Under the pieces are notes generated by a model. The model worked only from the letters and a program-made list of their open reading frames with translations, was not told the DNA's origin and made no database searches. From Candidatus Acidiferrales bacterium (GTDB lineage Bacteria > Acidobacteriota > Terriglobia > Acidiferrales > UBA7541): a stretch of 64,000 nucleotides of DNA. Shown one piece after another: positions 37,886 to 47,516 of this stretch (position 1 is its first letter; each line of letters starts with the position of its first letter). A program made the translations under genes and the position numbers. The stretch is from assembly GCA_030037775.1 (NCBI GenBank), contig JASHQB010000338.1, forward strand, positions 1-64,000, given 5' to 3'.

Positions 37886-39343
37886 ATGAACCAACAACTC
37901 ATTCTCGATCTCGAGCACCTTCTCACCCGTGAACATGTCTTGAGCCGTCCCGAAGATCTGCTCCTTTACGAATACGACGGCTCTGTCGAAGTCGCTCGCC
38001 CGAACTGCATCGTTTTTCCGCGCGACGCTGCCGACGTCGTCCGCATTGTCGAAATCGCCAATCGCCATGACGTGCCCATCGTCGGACGCGGCGCCGGCAC
38101 CGGCCTCTCCGGCGGTGCGCTCGCCCGCCACGGCGGCATCATCGTCTCTTTCGCGCGCATGAACCGCATCCTCGAAATCGACATCGAAAATCAGCGCGCC
38201 GTCGTCCAGCCCGGCGTCGTTAATTCCGACTTATCCGCCGCCGTCGCCCACGCCGGACTGCACTTCGCGCCCGACCCTTCCAGCCAGAAAGCGTGCACCA
38301 TCGGCGGCAACGTTTCCGAAAACGCCGGCGGCCCGCACACCCTCGCTTACGGTGTCACCACCAATCACGTCCTCGGCATGCAGCTGGTTCTGTGCGATGG
38401 CCAGCTCATTCGCATCGGGGGAAAATCGCTCGACGCGCCCGGCTACGATCTTTGCGGCCTCTTCGTCGGCTCCGAGGGCACCCTTGCCCTGGTTACCGAA
38501 ATCACCGTGCGTCTCACGCGCCTCCCCGAAACCATCAAAACTCTGCTCGCCATCTACGATCGCATCGACGGTGCCACAGAAACCGTCGTCGAAATCACCG
38601 CGCGCGGCATCACTCCCGCCGCCTGCGAAATGCTGGATGGCTGGACCCTTCGCGCCGTTGAAGCCTGGGTCCACGCCGGATTCCCTCTCGACAGCGCAGC
38701 CGTCCTGCTTATCGAAGTCGACGGTATGCGCGAAGCCGCCGAAGAGCACGCCGCCCAAATCACCGAAGTCTGCAAGCTTCACGGCGCGCGCGAAGTCCGC
38801 CTGGCCCGCGACGCCAAGGAGCGCGATCTTCTCTGGAAGGGCCGCAAGAATGCCTTCGGCGCCGTCGGCCGCCTCTCGCCAACCTACTACGTCCAAGACG
38901 GCGTCATCCCGCGCACCAAGTTGCCGCAAACCCTCCGCGAAATCGACCGCATCGGCAAGGAGAACGGCTTCGAGATCGGCAACATTTTCCACGCCGGTGA
39001 CGGCAACCTGCATCCCATCATTCTTTTCGACGCCCGCGACGCCCAGCAATTCCAGCGCGCCGTTTCCACTGCCGACGCCATCATTCGCTTCTGCATCGAA
39101 ATGGGTGGCGCCATCACCGGCGAACACGGCGTAGGCATGGAAAAAGATCGCTTGATGCCTTTGCTTTTCACCGACGCTGATCTCGCGCTCATGCGCACCG
39201 TTCGGGACGCTTTCAATCCCGTGGGCCGCTTCAATCCTGGCAAAATCTTTCCCACTGGCAAAGGCTGCGGCGAAGTTCGCATCAATCCTCTGCCGCTCTC
39301 CGGCAGCGCCGGCGCGCCTCCATCAGGACCAACCCCCTCGTGA
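37886..39343 (+). CDS. glcD: Glycolate oxidase subunit GlcD (FAD-linked)
   Basis: VPIVGRGAGTGLSGGALARHGGIIVSFARMNRIL...GGNVSENAGGPHTLAYGVTTNHVLG...GAITGEHGVGMEK. Confidence 0.92.
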   Translation: MNQQLILDLEHLLTREHVLSRPEDLLLYEYDGSVEVARPNCIVFPRDAADVVRIVEIANRHDVPIVGRGAGTGLSGGALARHGGIIVSFARMNRILEIDIENQRAVVQPGVVNSDLSAAVAHAGLHFAPDPSSQKACTIGGNVSENAGGPHTLAYGVTTNHVLGMQLVLCDGQLIRIGGKSLDAPGYDLCGLFVGSEGTLALVTEITVRLTRLPETIKTLLAIYDRIDGATETVVEITARGITPAACEMLDGWTLRAVEAWVHAGFPLDSAAVLLIEVDGMREAAEEHAAQITEVCKLHGAREVRLARDAKERDLLWKGRKNAFGAVGRLSPTYYVQDGVIPRTKLPQTLREIDRIGKENGFEIGNIFHAGDGNLHPIILFDARDAQQFQRAVSTADAIIRFCIEMGGAITGEHGVGMEKDRLMPLLFTDADLALMRTVRDAFNPVGRFNPGKIFPTGKGCGEVRINPLPLSGSAGAPPSGPTPS

Positions 39344-40722
39344 GCGCGCCCGCAACAGTTCACCATCCTCGCATCGCCGACATTGTCGGCGCGCGCAACA
39401 TCATCACCGATCCGCAGGGCCTCGCCGCCTATGCCGTCGACGCCATTGAGCCGCAAGTCGCCGCCCGCCCGGCAAACGCACAAGAAGTCGCGCAGCTCGT
39501 CGCATTTGCCGCCTCCGAAAACCTTGCCGTCATTCCCACCGCCGCGCGCACCCAACTCTCCATCGGCATGCCTCCCGCGCGTTACGATCTCGCCATCGAC
39601 ATGACTCGCCTCGACCGCGTCATCTCCTACGATCCCGGCGACCTCACCCTCAGCGTCGAGCCCGGCATCCGCCTCGCGCGCCTCGCCGAAACGCTCGCCA
39701 AGCACAATCAGTTTCTCCCGCTCTCCGTTCCCTTCTACGAACGCGCCACCGTCGGCGGCACGCTCGCGAGCGGCCTCGATTCCCCGCTGCGCCAGGCTTA
39801 CGGCACCGCGCGCGATTTCGTCCTCGGCATGGAGTTTGTCTCCGGCGACGGCGCGCTCACCAAGAGCGGCGGCCGCGTCGTCAAAAACGTCAGCGGCTAC
39901 GATTTGCATAAACTTTTTATCGGCTCTATCGGCTCTCTCGGCGTCATCACCCGCATCAACTTCAAGACCTTCCCGCTCCCCTCCTCCGAGCGCCTTTTTG
40001 TCGCCTCGCTCCCCTCATCTGACGGCGCCCTGGCGCTCCGCCAAAGAATCGCCGCTTCGCCGATCTCGCCCTCTACCCTGGAAATCCTCAGCCCGGAAAT
40101 CGCGTCTCTGCTTTTTCCGTCGAAGGCAAAATTCCCGTCGCTCGACGCTGCGCGCTCCTCCCCCTCCGACTGGCTCTTGCTCGCCGGAATCTCCGGCTCC
40201 AGCGCCGTTCTTGACCACTGCTCGAGCGACCTGTCCCAATTGGCCGACCAGTGCGATGCCAAGAGGTCTGAGATGCTTTCCGGCTCCGAACGCGAAGGCG
40301 TCTCCTCCGTCGTGCGCGAAGCCGTTCCGCTCATCATTCAATCCTCGCCGTCTGCAATCGTCTTGAAAATCACCGCGCTCCCTTCCGACGTCCATGATGT
40401 TCTGCAGTTCGTCGCATCGGAATCCGAACGCTACGACGTGCGCCCCTCGGCTCTCATTCGCGGCGTCGGCGTGCTCTACCTCTTCGTCCTTCCTGATTCG
40501 CCGGAAGCACAGAAGGAAAGAGCCGTCGTCCGCCAGGACATCCTGCAAGCCGGCGAGCGCCACAATTTTCGCGCCACCGTCATCACCTGCCCGTCGGAAT
40601 GGAAGCGCGAACTCGGCGTGTGGGGTCCGTTGCACGATGATTTTCTCTTGATGCAGCGTGTCAAGCGCGCCTTTGATCCGCGCAATATCTTCGCGCCCGG
40701 CCGTTTCGTCGGAGGCCTCTGA
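39340..40722 (+). CDS. glcE: Glycolate oxidase FAD-binding subunit GlcE
   Basis: FAD_binding_4-like, RYDLAIDMTRLDRVISYDPGDLTLSVEPGI...GGTLASGLDSPLRQAYGTARDFVLGMEFV...GGRVVKNVSGYDLHKLFIGS; GTGA overlap with glcD. Confidence 0.9.
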   Translation: MSAPATVHHPRIADIVGARNIITDPQGLAAYAVDAIEPQVAARPANAQEVAQLVAFAASENLAVIPTAARTQLSIGMPPARYDLAIDMTRLDRVISYDPGDLTLSVEPGIRLARLAETLAKHNQFLPLSVPFYERATVGGTLASGLDSPLRQAYGTARDFVLGMEFVSGDGALTKSGGRVVKNVSGYDLHKLFIGSIGSLGVITRINFKTFPLPSSERLFVASLPSSDGALALRQRIAASPISPSTLEILSPEIASLLFPSKAKFPSLDAARSSPSDWLLLAGISGSSAVLDHCSSDLSQLADQCDAKRSEMLSGSEREGVSSVVREAVPLIIQSSPSAIVLKITALPSDVHDVLQFVASESERYDVRPSALIRGVGVLYLFVLPDSPEAQKERAVVRQDILQAGERHNFRATVITCPSEWKRELGVWGPLHDDFLLMQRVKRAFDPRNIFAPGRFVGGL

Positions 40723-40726
40723 TAAA

Positions 40727-42133
40727 ATGTCCTCCGCCTTGCCGCCCATAACTCATCAAGAAGCGCAGCGCGAATTCGCCGAAACGCTCAGCGGCTTCAC
40801 CGCCGGCGACAAGCCCGATTACGCCGACTATTCCCGCTGCATTCATTGCGGCCTCTGCCTCAACGCCTGCCCCACCTATCGCCTCTGGCACAACGAAGCC
40901 GATTCGCCGCGCGGCCGCATTCGCCAAATGGCCCTCGTCGATCAAGGCCGCCTCGAAGTCGGCGAAAGTTTCGTCACTCACATCGATCGCTGCCTTGACT
41001 GCCGCGCGTGCGAAACCGCCTGTCCCTCCGGCGTCGAATACGGCAAGCTCGTCGAACTTGCCCGCGCACAAATCGCCCGCAATTTCGAGCGCCCCCGCGT
41101 CTCGCGCTGGACGCGCAATTTCGTCTATCGCCGCTTGCTCCCCGACCCGCGCCGCATCGCGCGCCTGGCGCGCCTCGTTCGCTTGTATCAGCGCTCTGGG
41201 CTCGAAACGCTCGTCCGCGCCAGCGGCGCTCCGCGCCTTCTCGGCATGCAACAGCGCGCCGCGCTGCTTCCTCGCATCGATTCTGACTTCTTCTTTTCAC
41301 GTCTCGGCAAAACATTCCCCGCGCGCGGCCAGCGTCGCGCCCGCGTCGCCTTTTTCGCCGGCTGCGTCGCCCAGGTCACTTTCACCGCGCTCAACGACGC
41401 CACCATCCGCGTCCTGCAAGCCAACGGCTGCGAAGTCGTCGTCCCTGCGAACCAGTTCTGCTGCGGCGCTCTCGCCGCCCACGCTGGCGTCCGCGACGTC
41501 GCTCGCGAGCTTGCGCGAAAAAACATGGAAGCCTTCTTGGCCGAGCCATTCGACGCCGTCGTCACCAACGCCGCCGGCTGCGGCTCTACTCTCAAGGAAT
41601 ATACGGAACTTTTCGCCGGGAGCGATCCCGCGCAGGAAGGAGCCTCCCGCAACGTCCTCGACGCCAAGAATGCCGCCGAATTTTCGCCCAAAGTCCGCGA
41701 CGTCACCGAGTTTCTCGCTGGCCTCGGCTTGTCTTCCCCGCTTCGCAAGACGCGTATGCGCGTCACCTATCAGGATTCCTGCCATCTCCTGCACGGCCAG
41801 AAAATCCGCGAAGCTCCGCGCACTCTGCTCCGGGCCATCCCCGGTTTGGAATTGGTCGAAATGCCCATGGCGGATCACTGCTGCGGTTCGGCGGGAGTTT
41901 ACAACGTCACGGAAACAGACACGTCCATGCAGCTTCTGCAGGAAAAAATGCGGCACGCGTCATCCAGCCGCGCTTCCGCGATTGTCACTGCCAATCCGGG
42001 ATGCATCTTGCAGTTGCGCGCCGGAACCAAGCTTTACAACACGCGCCAGGAGGTTTTCCACGTCATCGAACTTCTTGACCGCGCCATCTCCAGCGAGAAC
42101 ATCGGGCGAAACTCAGCTCAGGCCGGGGCGTAG
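40727..42133 (+). CDS. glcF: Glycolate oxidase iron-sulfur subunit GlcF
   Basis: CIHCGLCLNACPTYRLW...CLDCRACETACPSGVEYG; CCG motifs. Confidence 0.92.
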   Translation: MSSALPPITHQEAQREFAETLSGFTAGDKPDYADYSRCIHCGLCLNACPTYRLWHNEADSPRGRIRQMALVDQGRLEVGESFVTHIDRCLDCRACETACPSGVEYGKLVELARAQIARNFERPRVSRWTRNFVYRRLLPDPRRIARLARLVRLYQRSGLETLVRASGAPRLLGMQQRAALLPRIDSDFFFSRLGKTFPARGQRRARVAFFAGCVAQVTFTALNDATIRVLQANGCEVVVPANQFCCGALAAHAGVRDVARELARKNMEAFLAEPFDAVVTNAAGCGSTLKEYTELFAGSDPAQEGASRNVLDAKNAAEFSPKVRDVTEFLAGLGLSSPLRKTRMRVTYQDSCHLLHGQKIREAPRTLLRAIPGLELVEMPMADHCCGSAGVYNVTETDTSMQLLQEKMRHASSSRASAIVTANPGCILQLRAGTKLYNTRQEVFHVIELLDRAISSENIGRNSAQAGA

Positions 42134-42168
42134 CCGCAGAGCCTCGCACCTTCGATTTCTGCGGCCTT

Positions 42169-42435
42169 TCACTTCTCCCCAATCAAATACCGGCATCCCC
42201 GCGGCCCCATTTCCGCCGCATGAACCTCGCCCGCTGGCACGTCGCAGCGTTCCCCCGCGCGGTACGTCCGCGATTTTCCTTCCATCGTCAGCGTCATTTC
42301 CCCGTTCAAGATAATATGCGCTGTCTCCGTTCGGTGGATGTGCTCCGGATACTGCGCGCCCGGCTCATCCTGCCACACGTATGTCCGCGAGAACCCTTCT
42401 TTCACCAACTGGCTCGCCAGAGCTTTTTCATCCAT
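42169..42435 (-). CDS. Small cupin domain protein
   Basis: GAQYPEHIHRTETAHIILNGEMTLTMEGKSRTYRAGERCDVPAGEVHAAEMGPRGCRYLIGEK. Confidence 0.8.
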   Translation of the reverse strand: MDEKALASQLVKEGFSRTYVWQDEPGAQYPEHIHRTETAHIILNGEMTLTMEGKSRTYRAGERCDVPAGEVHAAEMGPRGCRYLIGEK

Positions 42436-42536
42436 GGTCTCTGCTCCGAGTTCGAAGCCTTCCGTCGATCCTTCCCGTCGACTTCTCGCCAACTCCTGGC
42501 TTTTTACATGTAATATCTCTTCTCGCGCCGGCGCAA

Positions 42537-43748
42537 ATGAAAAATCAAAAACCAAAAGCCCTGCTCGTCGAAAACGTCCATCCCGACGCTGCGGCCCGCT
42601 TCCGCGCCGCTGGCTACGACGTGGAATCCCTGCCGCAGAGTCTCGACGAAGACGCTCTCTGCCAAAAGCTCCCGCGCGTTTCCGTTCTGGGCATTCGTTC
42701 CAAAACCCACGTCACCCCACGCGTCCTCTCCTGCGCCCCCGGTCTCATCGCCATCGGAGCTTTCTGCATCGGCACTGACCAAATCGATCTCCAAGCATCC
42801 GCGCGCCGTGGCGTCGCCGTTTTCAACGCGCCCTATAGCAGCACGCGCAGCGTCGTTGAAATCATTCTCGGCGAAATCCTCCTTCTCGCCCGCGGCGTCT
42901 TCGCCAAAAGCCAGAAACTGCACCGCGGCGTGTGGGATAAATCCGCCACGGGCAGCAACGAAATTCGCGGCAAGAAACTCGGCATCGTCGGTTACGGAAA
43001 AATCGGCTCGCAACTTTCCGTCCTCGCCGAATCCCTCGGCATGGAAGTCTATTTCTATGACCTCGAAGTCAAGCTCGTCCTCGGCAACGCCAGGAAGTGT
43101 CGCTCGCTCTCCCAGCTCCTGTCCGCCGCCGATATCGTCACCCTCCACGTCGACGGCCGCTCGGAGAATCGCGGCCTCTTCGGCAAGAAAGAATTCAGTC
43201 AGATGAAACCCGGAGCCATCTTTTTAAATGCCAGCCGTGGCTTCGTCGTCGACGACGAAGCCCTCGCCGCCTGCCTCAAATCCGGCAAAATCCGCGCCGC
43301 CGCCCTCGACGTCTTCCCGCGCGAGCCCAAGGCCAACAGCGAAAAATTCTCTTCTCCTTTGCAGGGCATGGATCAAGTGATTCTGACGCCGCACGTCGCC
43401 GGCAGCACCGAGGAAGCCCAGCAGGATATTGGCTCCTTTGTTTCAGAGCGGATTGTCGACTACGCCCGTGACGGTAGCACTCTTTACAGCGTCAATTTTC
43501 CCAACGTCCAGTTGCCGAAAATCAAAAATGCCCACCGCCTCATTCACATCCATGAAAACATTCCCGGAATGCTCGCCCAGATCAACCATGTCTTCGCCAC
43601 GCATCAGGCCAACATCCTCGGCCAATATTTGAAGACCACCGAAACCATTGGTTACGCTATCACCGACATTGGCACCGCCTACCGCGAAAAAATCCTCGGT
43701 GATTTGCGCGAAATTCCTCACACCATTAAATTCCGTGTCTTGTACTAA
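42537..43748 (+). CDS. serA: D-3-phosphoglycerate dehydrogenase, ACT-domain type
   Basis: GAFCIGTDQIDLQASARRGVAVFNAPYSSTRSVVEIILGEILLLAR...GKKLGIVGYGKIGSQLSVLAESLGM...ACT-like HENIPGMLAQINHVFATHQANI. Confidence 0.92.
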   Translation: MKNQKPKALLVENVHPDAAARFRAAGYDVESLPQSLDEDALCQKLPRVSVLGIRSKTHVTPRVLSCAPGLIAIGAFCIGTDQIDLQASARRGVAVFNAPYSSTRSVVEIILGEILLLARGVFAKSQKLHRGVWDKSATGSNEIRGKKLGIVGYGKIGSQLSVLAESLGMEVYFYDLEVKLVLGNARKCRSLSQLLSAADIVTLHVDGRSENRGLFGKKEFSQMKPGAIFLNASRGFVVDDEALAACLKSGKIRAAALDVFPREPKANSEKFSSPLQGMDQVILTPHVAGSTEEAQQDIGSFVSERIVDYARDGSTLYSVNFPNVQLPKIKNAHRLIHIHENIPGMLAQINHVFATHQANILGQYLKTTETIGYAITDIGTAYREKILGDLREIPHTIKFRVLY

Positions 43749-43850
43749 GTGCTGAGCGAGCGCTCTTCAGTTTGTATACTTACCGTGAGTTTCTTGATAG
43801 TGGCACAACCAGTGAAGATTCAAACTAACTCGTCCCCCTCTTAAAGCAAG

Positions 43851-43880
43851 AAAGGGGCACGCGGGAGCGTGCCCCTTCTT
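43851..43880 (+). terminator. Rho-independent terminator
   Basis: AAGGGGCACGC-GGGA-GCGTGCCCCTT CTT. Confidence 0.75.
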
Positions 43881-43975
43881 CCCCGTTGCACCGAGTAGGA
43901 GTCGCCCGGGGCTTGCGTGGCGGCCGGATGCGCAGCCGCGCTTGCAAGTTCGTGTACCTCAAAGAATCTGATTCG

Positions 43976-44800
43976 TTAGTTCTGGCTGTCCGGTGGCCTG
44001 GTCACTTGCCCGACATGAAACCGCATCGGCGCGGCCGTATAGTCCGACGGCACCGCAAACAGCGTCTGCGCCGGCTCGCCGCGATTGATGCTCGTCAATT
44101 CAAACGTGGTCGTGCCGAACCGCGGATCCGTTCGCGTGCTCGACACCACCATCTGCAAATCCGATGAATACCACTCGTCTCGCGTAATCACGATCGCCGC
44201 GCTATTGCCGATCTGTCCCGCGGGAATCGTTCGCGTGTAGCGCGTGCCTTGCACCGTCAGCCCATCCATCACTTTCGTGCCCAACGACGTGGTCTGCACG
44301 TTGGCATTCTGGTTCTGGCGCATTTCCTCGCGCATACCCTCGCGATTTTGCCCATTTGCGCCCGCTGGCCGGTTGAGCGTCAGCGCCGTCTTCCTGTCCT
44401 CATCCAGAATATAATTCTTGCCGGCCACAGGATCCCGGATAAACGCCAGGTGCGGCACTTGTCCCGACGCCGCCAGCGGCCCGATCGCCGGCAGGGTCAT
44501 TTCCTGCCGCGTCCGTCCCACGCTATCGCGCGCGACCGTGCCCGTCTCTTTCTGGTCGAGCTTCGTTCCATTCGACAGCACCTGCACCGTCTCGCGCGTC
44601 ACTTGCGCCGAGAACGGCGAGCCTGTCACCACTTTTCCGCCGAATCCGCCCACCAATCGCTCGAACGCGAAGCTCCCGGGCCCCATGCCTCCGCCGTGCG
44701 GTCCCGGTCCCGGCATCCCCGGACCCTGCGCTCGCGCCGCCAGGCTCATGCCCGCCGCAACCAGCGCCACCACAGCGTACTTCGCAATTCTGCCGATCAT
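43976..44800 (-). CDS. Secreted hypothetical protein
   Basis: Signal peptide then Pro/Gly-rich linker (QGPGMPGPGPHGGGMGPG). Confidence 0.65.
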   Translation of the reverse strand: MIGRIAKYAVVALVAAGMSLAARAQGPGMPGPGPHGGGMGPGSFAFERLVGGFGGKVVTGSPFSAQVTRETVQVLSNGTKLDQKETGTVARDSVGRTRQEMTLPAIGPLAASGQVPHLAFIRDPVAGKNYILDEDRKTALTLNRPAGANGQNREGMREEMRQNQNANVQTTSLGTKVMDGLTVQGTRYTRTIPAGQIGNSAAIVITRDEWYSSDLQMVVSSTRTDPRFGTTTFELTSINRGEPAQTLFAVPSDYTAAPMRFHVGQVTRPPDSQN

Positions 44801-44862
44801 CGTAGAACTCCTCTCTTCTTTCTGTTGGCGCTAAGCCGCCAACCAAAAACTCCCTCTGCTAC

Positions 44863-45561
44863 TTACTGCTCCTGTTGCACCAAACGCACCGCGCGCGGCC
44901 AGCCGTCTTCGCCGACCAGCAAATCCGCCTGAATCACGTCCGCACCATTCATCTCGTCCACTGGATAGCCCAAACTGCCCAGCGCGCTGCGCGTCATCGA
45001 AACGCGCACCACCAATCCCGATTCATCCGCCGAGAGTCCTTCGCCATACGGCACCGGCACAAAACCGGCATCCTCCGCCGCGGCCGTTTCCACGCCGGCC
45101 GCCTGCTGCGCTCCCCCTTCCGCGCCATTCGTTCCCGAATTTACCGCGTTCGTCACCACCGTGCTCGAACTCGTCTTCGTCACGCGCGCATGCCCGCGCG
45201 AAAAGCTCCACGCGCCAACACCCACCAGCACCACCGCCGCCGCGGCCAATCCCATCCACTCCGCCCAACGCAGCCGCAACCGCCGTTCGCGATATCGCTC
45301 GCGCTCCAGGCTCCGATGGTGCTCTCGAAACGCCGCCACCAGCTTCGCTTCCAGCCGCTCCGGCGCTTCCAACCCTCCCGCGTCCTCCCTGGCATCTCGA
45401 AGCGCCTGCGCCAACACGCGCGCCTCCGCCAGCCGCGCCGCGCAGGCCTCGCACGTTTCCGCATGGAAACGCGCCATCACCGTTGCCGCGTCGCCCAGCA
45501 CCTCGCGCGCATCCTCGCGCGCCAGGTCATGAACCACGTTCTCGAAATCCCCGCAATTCAT
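44863..45561 (-). CDS. Anti-sigma factor-like protein (zinc-finger N-terminus, single TM)
   Basis: MNCGDFENVVHDLA...HAETCEACAARL (HxxxCxxC) and TM WMGLAAAAVVLVGVGAW; adjacent to ECF sigma gene. Confidence 0.8.
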   Translation of the reverse strand: MNCGDFENVVHDLAREDAREVLGDAATVMARFHAETCEACAARLAEARVLAQALRDAREDAGGLEAPERLEAKLVAAFREHHRSLERERYRERRLRLRWAEWMGLAAAAVVLVGVGAWSFSRGHARVTKTSSSTVVTNAVNSGTNGAEGGAQQAAGVETAAAEDAGFVPVPYGEGLSADESGLVVRVSMTRSALGSLGYPVDEMNGADVIQADLLVGEDGWPRAVRLVQQEQ

Positions 45562-45589
45562 CTTCTCTCCGCCTTCTCTTGCTCGCCTG

Positions 45590-46210
45590 CTATCTTCCAC
45601 CCACTGGCTTTTTCGCGTCCGCCCACGCTGGCCTCAACCGTTCCGCCAGCATGTCTCTCGCCCGCGCCAGCCGCGATCGCACCGTCCCGATCGGACATTC
45701 CAGCATCTTCGCTGCGCCCGCATAATCCCGGCCCTGCAGGTCGCACAGCGTCACTACTTCGCGGTAGTGCTGCGGCAGCGCCATCACCGCCCGCCGTACC
45801 TGCTCGGCGGTCTCTCCGCGCGTCAACTCGCCCAGCGCCGCTTCCCGTGCATGGTGCGCCGCATGCCCGTTCCGTCCGCCCGCTGCCGCGCCTTCCAGAT
45901 TCCCTTCCTCGTCCAGCGGCTCGTAACGCCTTTCCCGCTCCAGCATCCGTCGCACGTGCATTCGTGCGATCCCGTACAAGAAAGCCTGCGGCTCGCCTCG
46001 CTGCGGCTCGAACTTCCCGGCCTTCTGAATCAGCGTCAGGAACGCGTCCTGCACCACTTCCTCCGCCGCCTCGCGCCGACCGGTCATGTGCAGTGCAAAC
46101 CGGTAAATCGCTCCCTGGTGGCGCGCGTAAAACAGGCGAAACGCCTCTTCATCGCCTGCCGCCATCCGCCGCAGCAGATGGTCGTCTCGGGGTTCGACCC
46201 TCTCCGGCAT
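45590..46210 (-). CDS. ECF-type RNA polymerase sigma factor (start may be further upstream)
   Basis: AGDEEAFRLFYARHQGAIYRFALHMTGRREAAEEVVQDAFLTLI...LPQHYREVVTLCDLQGRDYAGAAKMLECPIGTVRSRLARARDML. Confidence 0.93.
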   Translation of the reverse strand: MPERVEPRDDHLLRRMAAGDEEAFRLFYARHQGAIYRFALHMTGRREAAEEVVQDAFLTLIQKAGKFEPQRGEPQAFLYGIARMHVRRMLERERRYEPLDEEGNLEGAAAGGRNGHAAHHAREAALGELTRGETAEQVRRAVMALPQHYREVVTLCDLQGRDYAGAAKMLECPIGTVRSRLARARDMLAERLRPAWADAKKPVGGR

Positions 46211-46717
46211 CCCTGTCCATTCGACGTATCCGCCGCGTTTCTCGATACGTATTCCTCGCTCGGAGTCAAAAAGTTCCAGAAAATCGCCCCTACGACGCCT
46301 CCGAGCAAGCATCGGCGCGCGGCCCAGGACCGTCCTATTGCCGTAATCATAACCCACCTTGCCTCGCCAAGTTGCTTCTCTTCCGTCCTGCTCCGTTTTG
46401 AACACTCTTTGTGTACCTTTCGTACACTCGCGCCGCCTCCCCCTCATAGGGCGGGCTTTATACCCGTCCGCTCGCTGCCATTCCTGCTCGCTTTCCCGAG
46501 CGTGGCGTCTTTCCTCTTTCGGAATGCCTCGGATCGGCGCCGTTTTGTCACCCGCCCATCCCACCATGCCGCCGCAGGCCCCGGCTCGCGCGGTTGGTAC
46601 GGGCGCTGCCTGCCCGGCCAGCGGCATGCCCCAAACACCTTGCCCAAAAATGTAAATACTTGCATATAAATTTCTGGACAATTAAAGTAACTCATGTGGT
46701 ATCAATGAAAACTCATG

Positions 46718-46733
46718 TGGCAGCTCAATTGCC
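46718..46733 (+). promoter_or_regulatory. Putative sigma-54 (-24/-12) promoter
   Basis: TGGCAGCTCAATTGCC: GG-N10-GC spacing; 57 nt before the PEP-CTERM gene start. Confidence 0.6.
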
Positions 46734-46790
46734 TACGTTCTTCCGGGGTAGTCCTCCTCTGCGCTTGAGCATCACACGAGAGGTAAAATC

Positions 46791-47321
46791 ATGAAAATCG
46801 CGAAATTCGCCCTTGTGGCGCTGGCTTTGCTTGTTCTTCTGCCCGCACGCCCAGCTTTGGCTAGTCCAGTAGAATCCTTTGATTTCAATGGCGACTTTGC
46901 GAATCCCTATTTCCCGGCCTGGCCCCTTCCCTATTTCTACTTCGTAGGCTCCTTCGACATAAATACCACCTTCAACGTCGCCCAGCAGGAGTACACCGTC
47001 ACACAGTGGGGTCTGTGGATTCCAATCTTCAACGAACTCTTCAACTCATCGCCAGGACAAGTAGCGTATCTGTTTGCCAATTACGGCGGTGGCGAGGAGT
47101 TATCCACACCAGAGTTCGACATGTATTTCAACGCTCCCAGTTTGCAGGCGCTCCTGCAATCGGGCGCAGGCATCTATAACATCGTTAACTTGAATGCAGA
47201 CCTTGGTTTTGTGTCCGGCACCGCCTATCCCAGCCCCGAACCGTCCACTTTGCCGCTCTTAGCCATTGGCCTGCTCGGCCTCGCCGGCCTCGGCGTGATC
47301 CGCGGCAAACACCTGGCTTAG
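46791..47321 (+). CDS. PEP-CTERM sorting domain protein
   Basis: Signal peptide; C-terminal SPEPSTLPLLAIGLLGLAGLGVIRGKHLA. Confidence 0.88.
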   Translation: MKIAKFALVALALLVLLPARPALASPVESFDFNGDFANPYFPAWPLPYFYFVGSFDINTTFNVAQQEYTVTQWGLWIPIFNELFNSSPGQVAYLFANYGGGEELSTPEFDMYFNAPSLQALLQSGAGIYNIVNLNADLGFVSGTAYPSPEPSTLPLLAIGLLGLAGLGVIRGKHLA

Positions 47322-47410
47322 GCCCTCGGCGTAGCAGCGCCGCTCGCTGGCCCGCCGCTGATTTTCGTGAGGGCGGGGCTTCAGTCCCGCCCGGTGTGAC
47401 CCTCTCCTTG

Positions 47411-47450
47411 CCTCTTGCCTCTTGCCTCTTGCCTCTTGCCTCTTGCCTTG
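47411..47450. repeat. 7-bp microsatellite CCTCTTG x5 plus degenerate flanks
   Basis: ccttg(cctcttg)5ccttg read directly. Confidence 0.95.
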
Positions 47451-47516
47451 CACCGCCTCCGTTTCGTACCTTAGACACGCACTTTTAGCAGCAATCTCGC
47501 ACCGCGCGGAGGCCCC

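Noticed and set aside
40995-42314. 439-aa alternative-frame ORF over glcF
   Set aside because: Ser/Pro/Ala-rich frame-shifted shadow of glcF; no domain.
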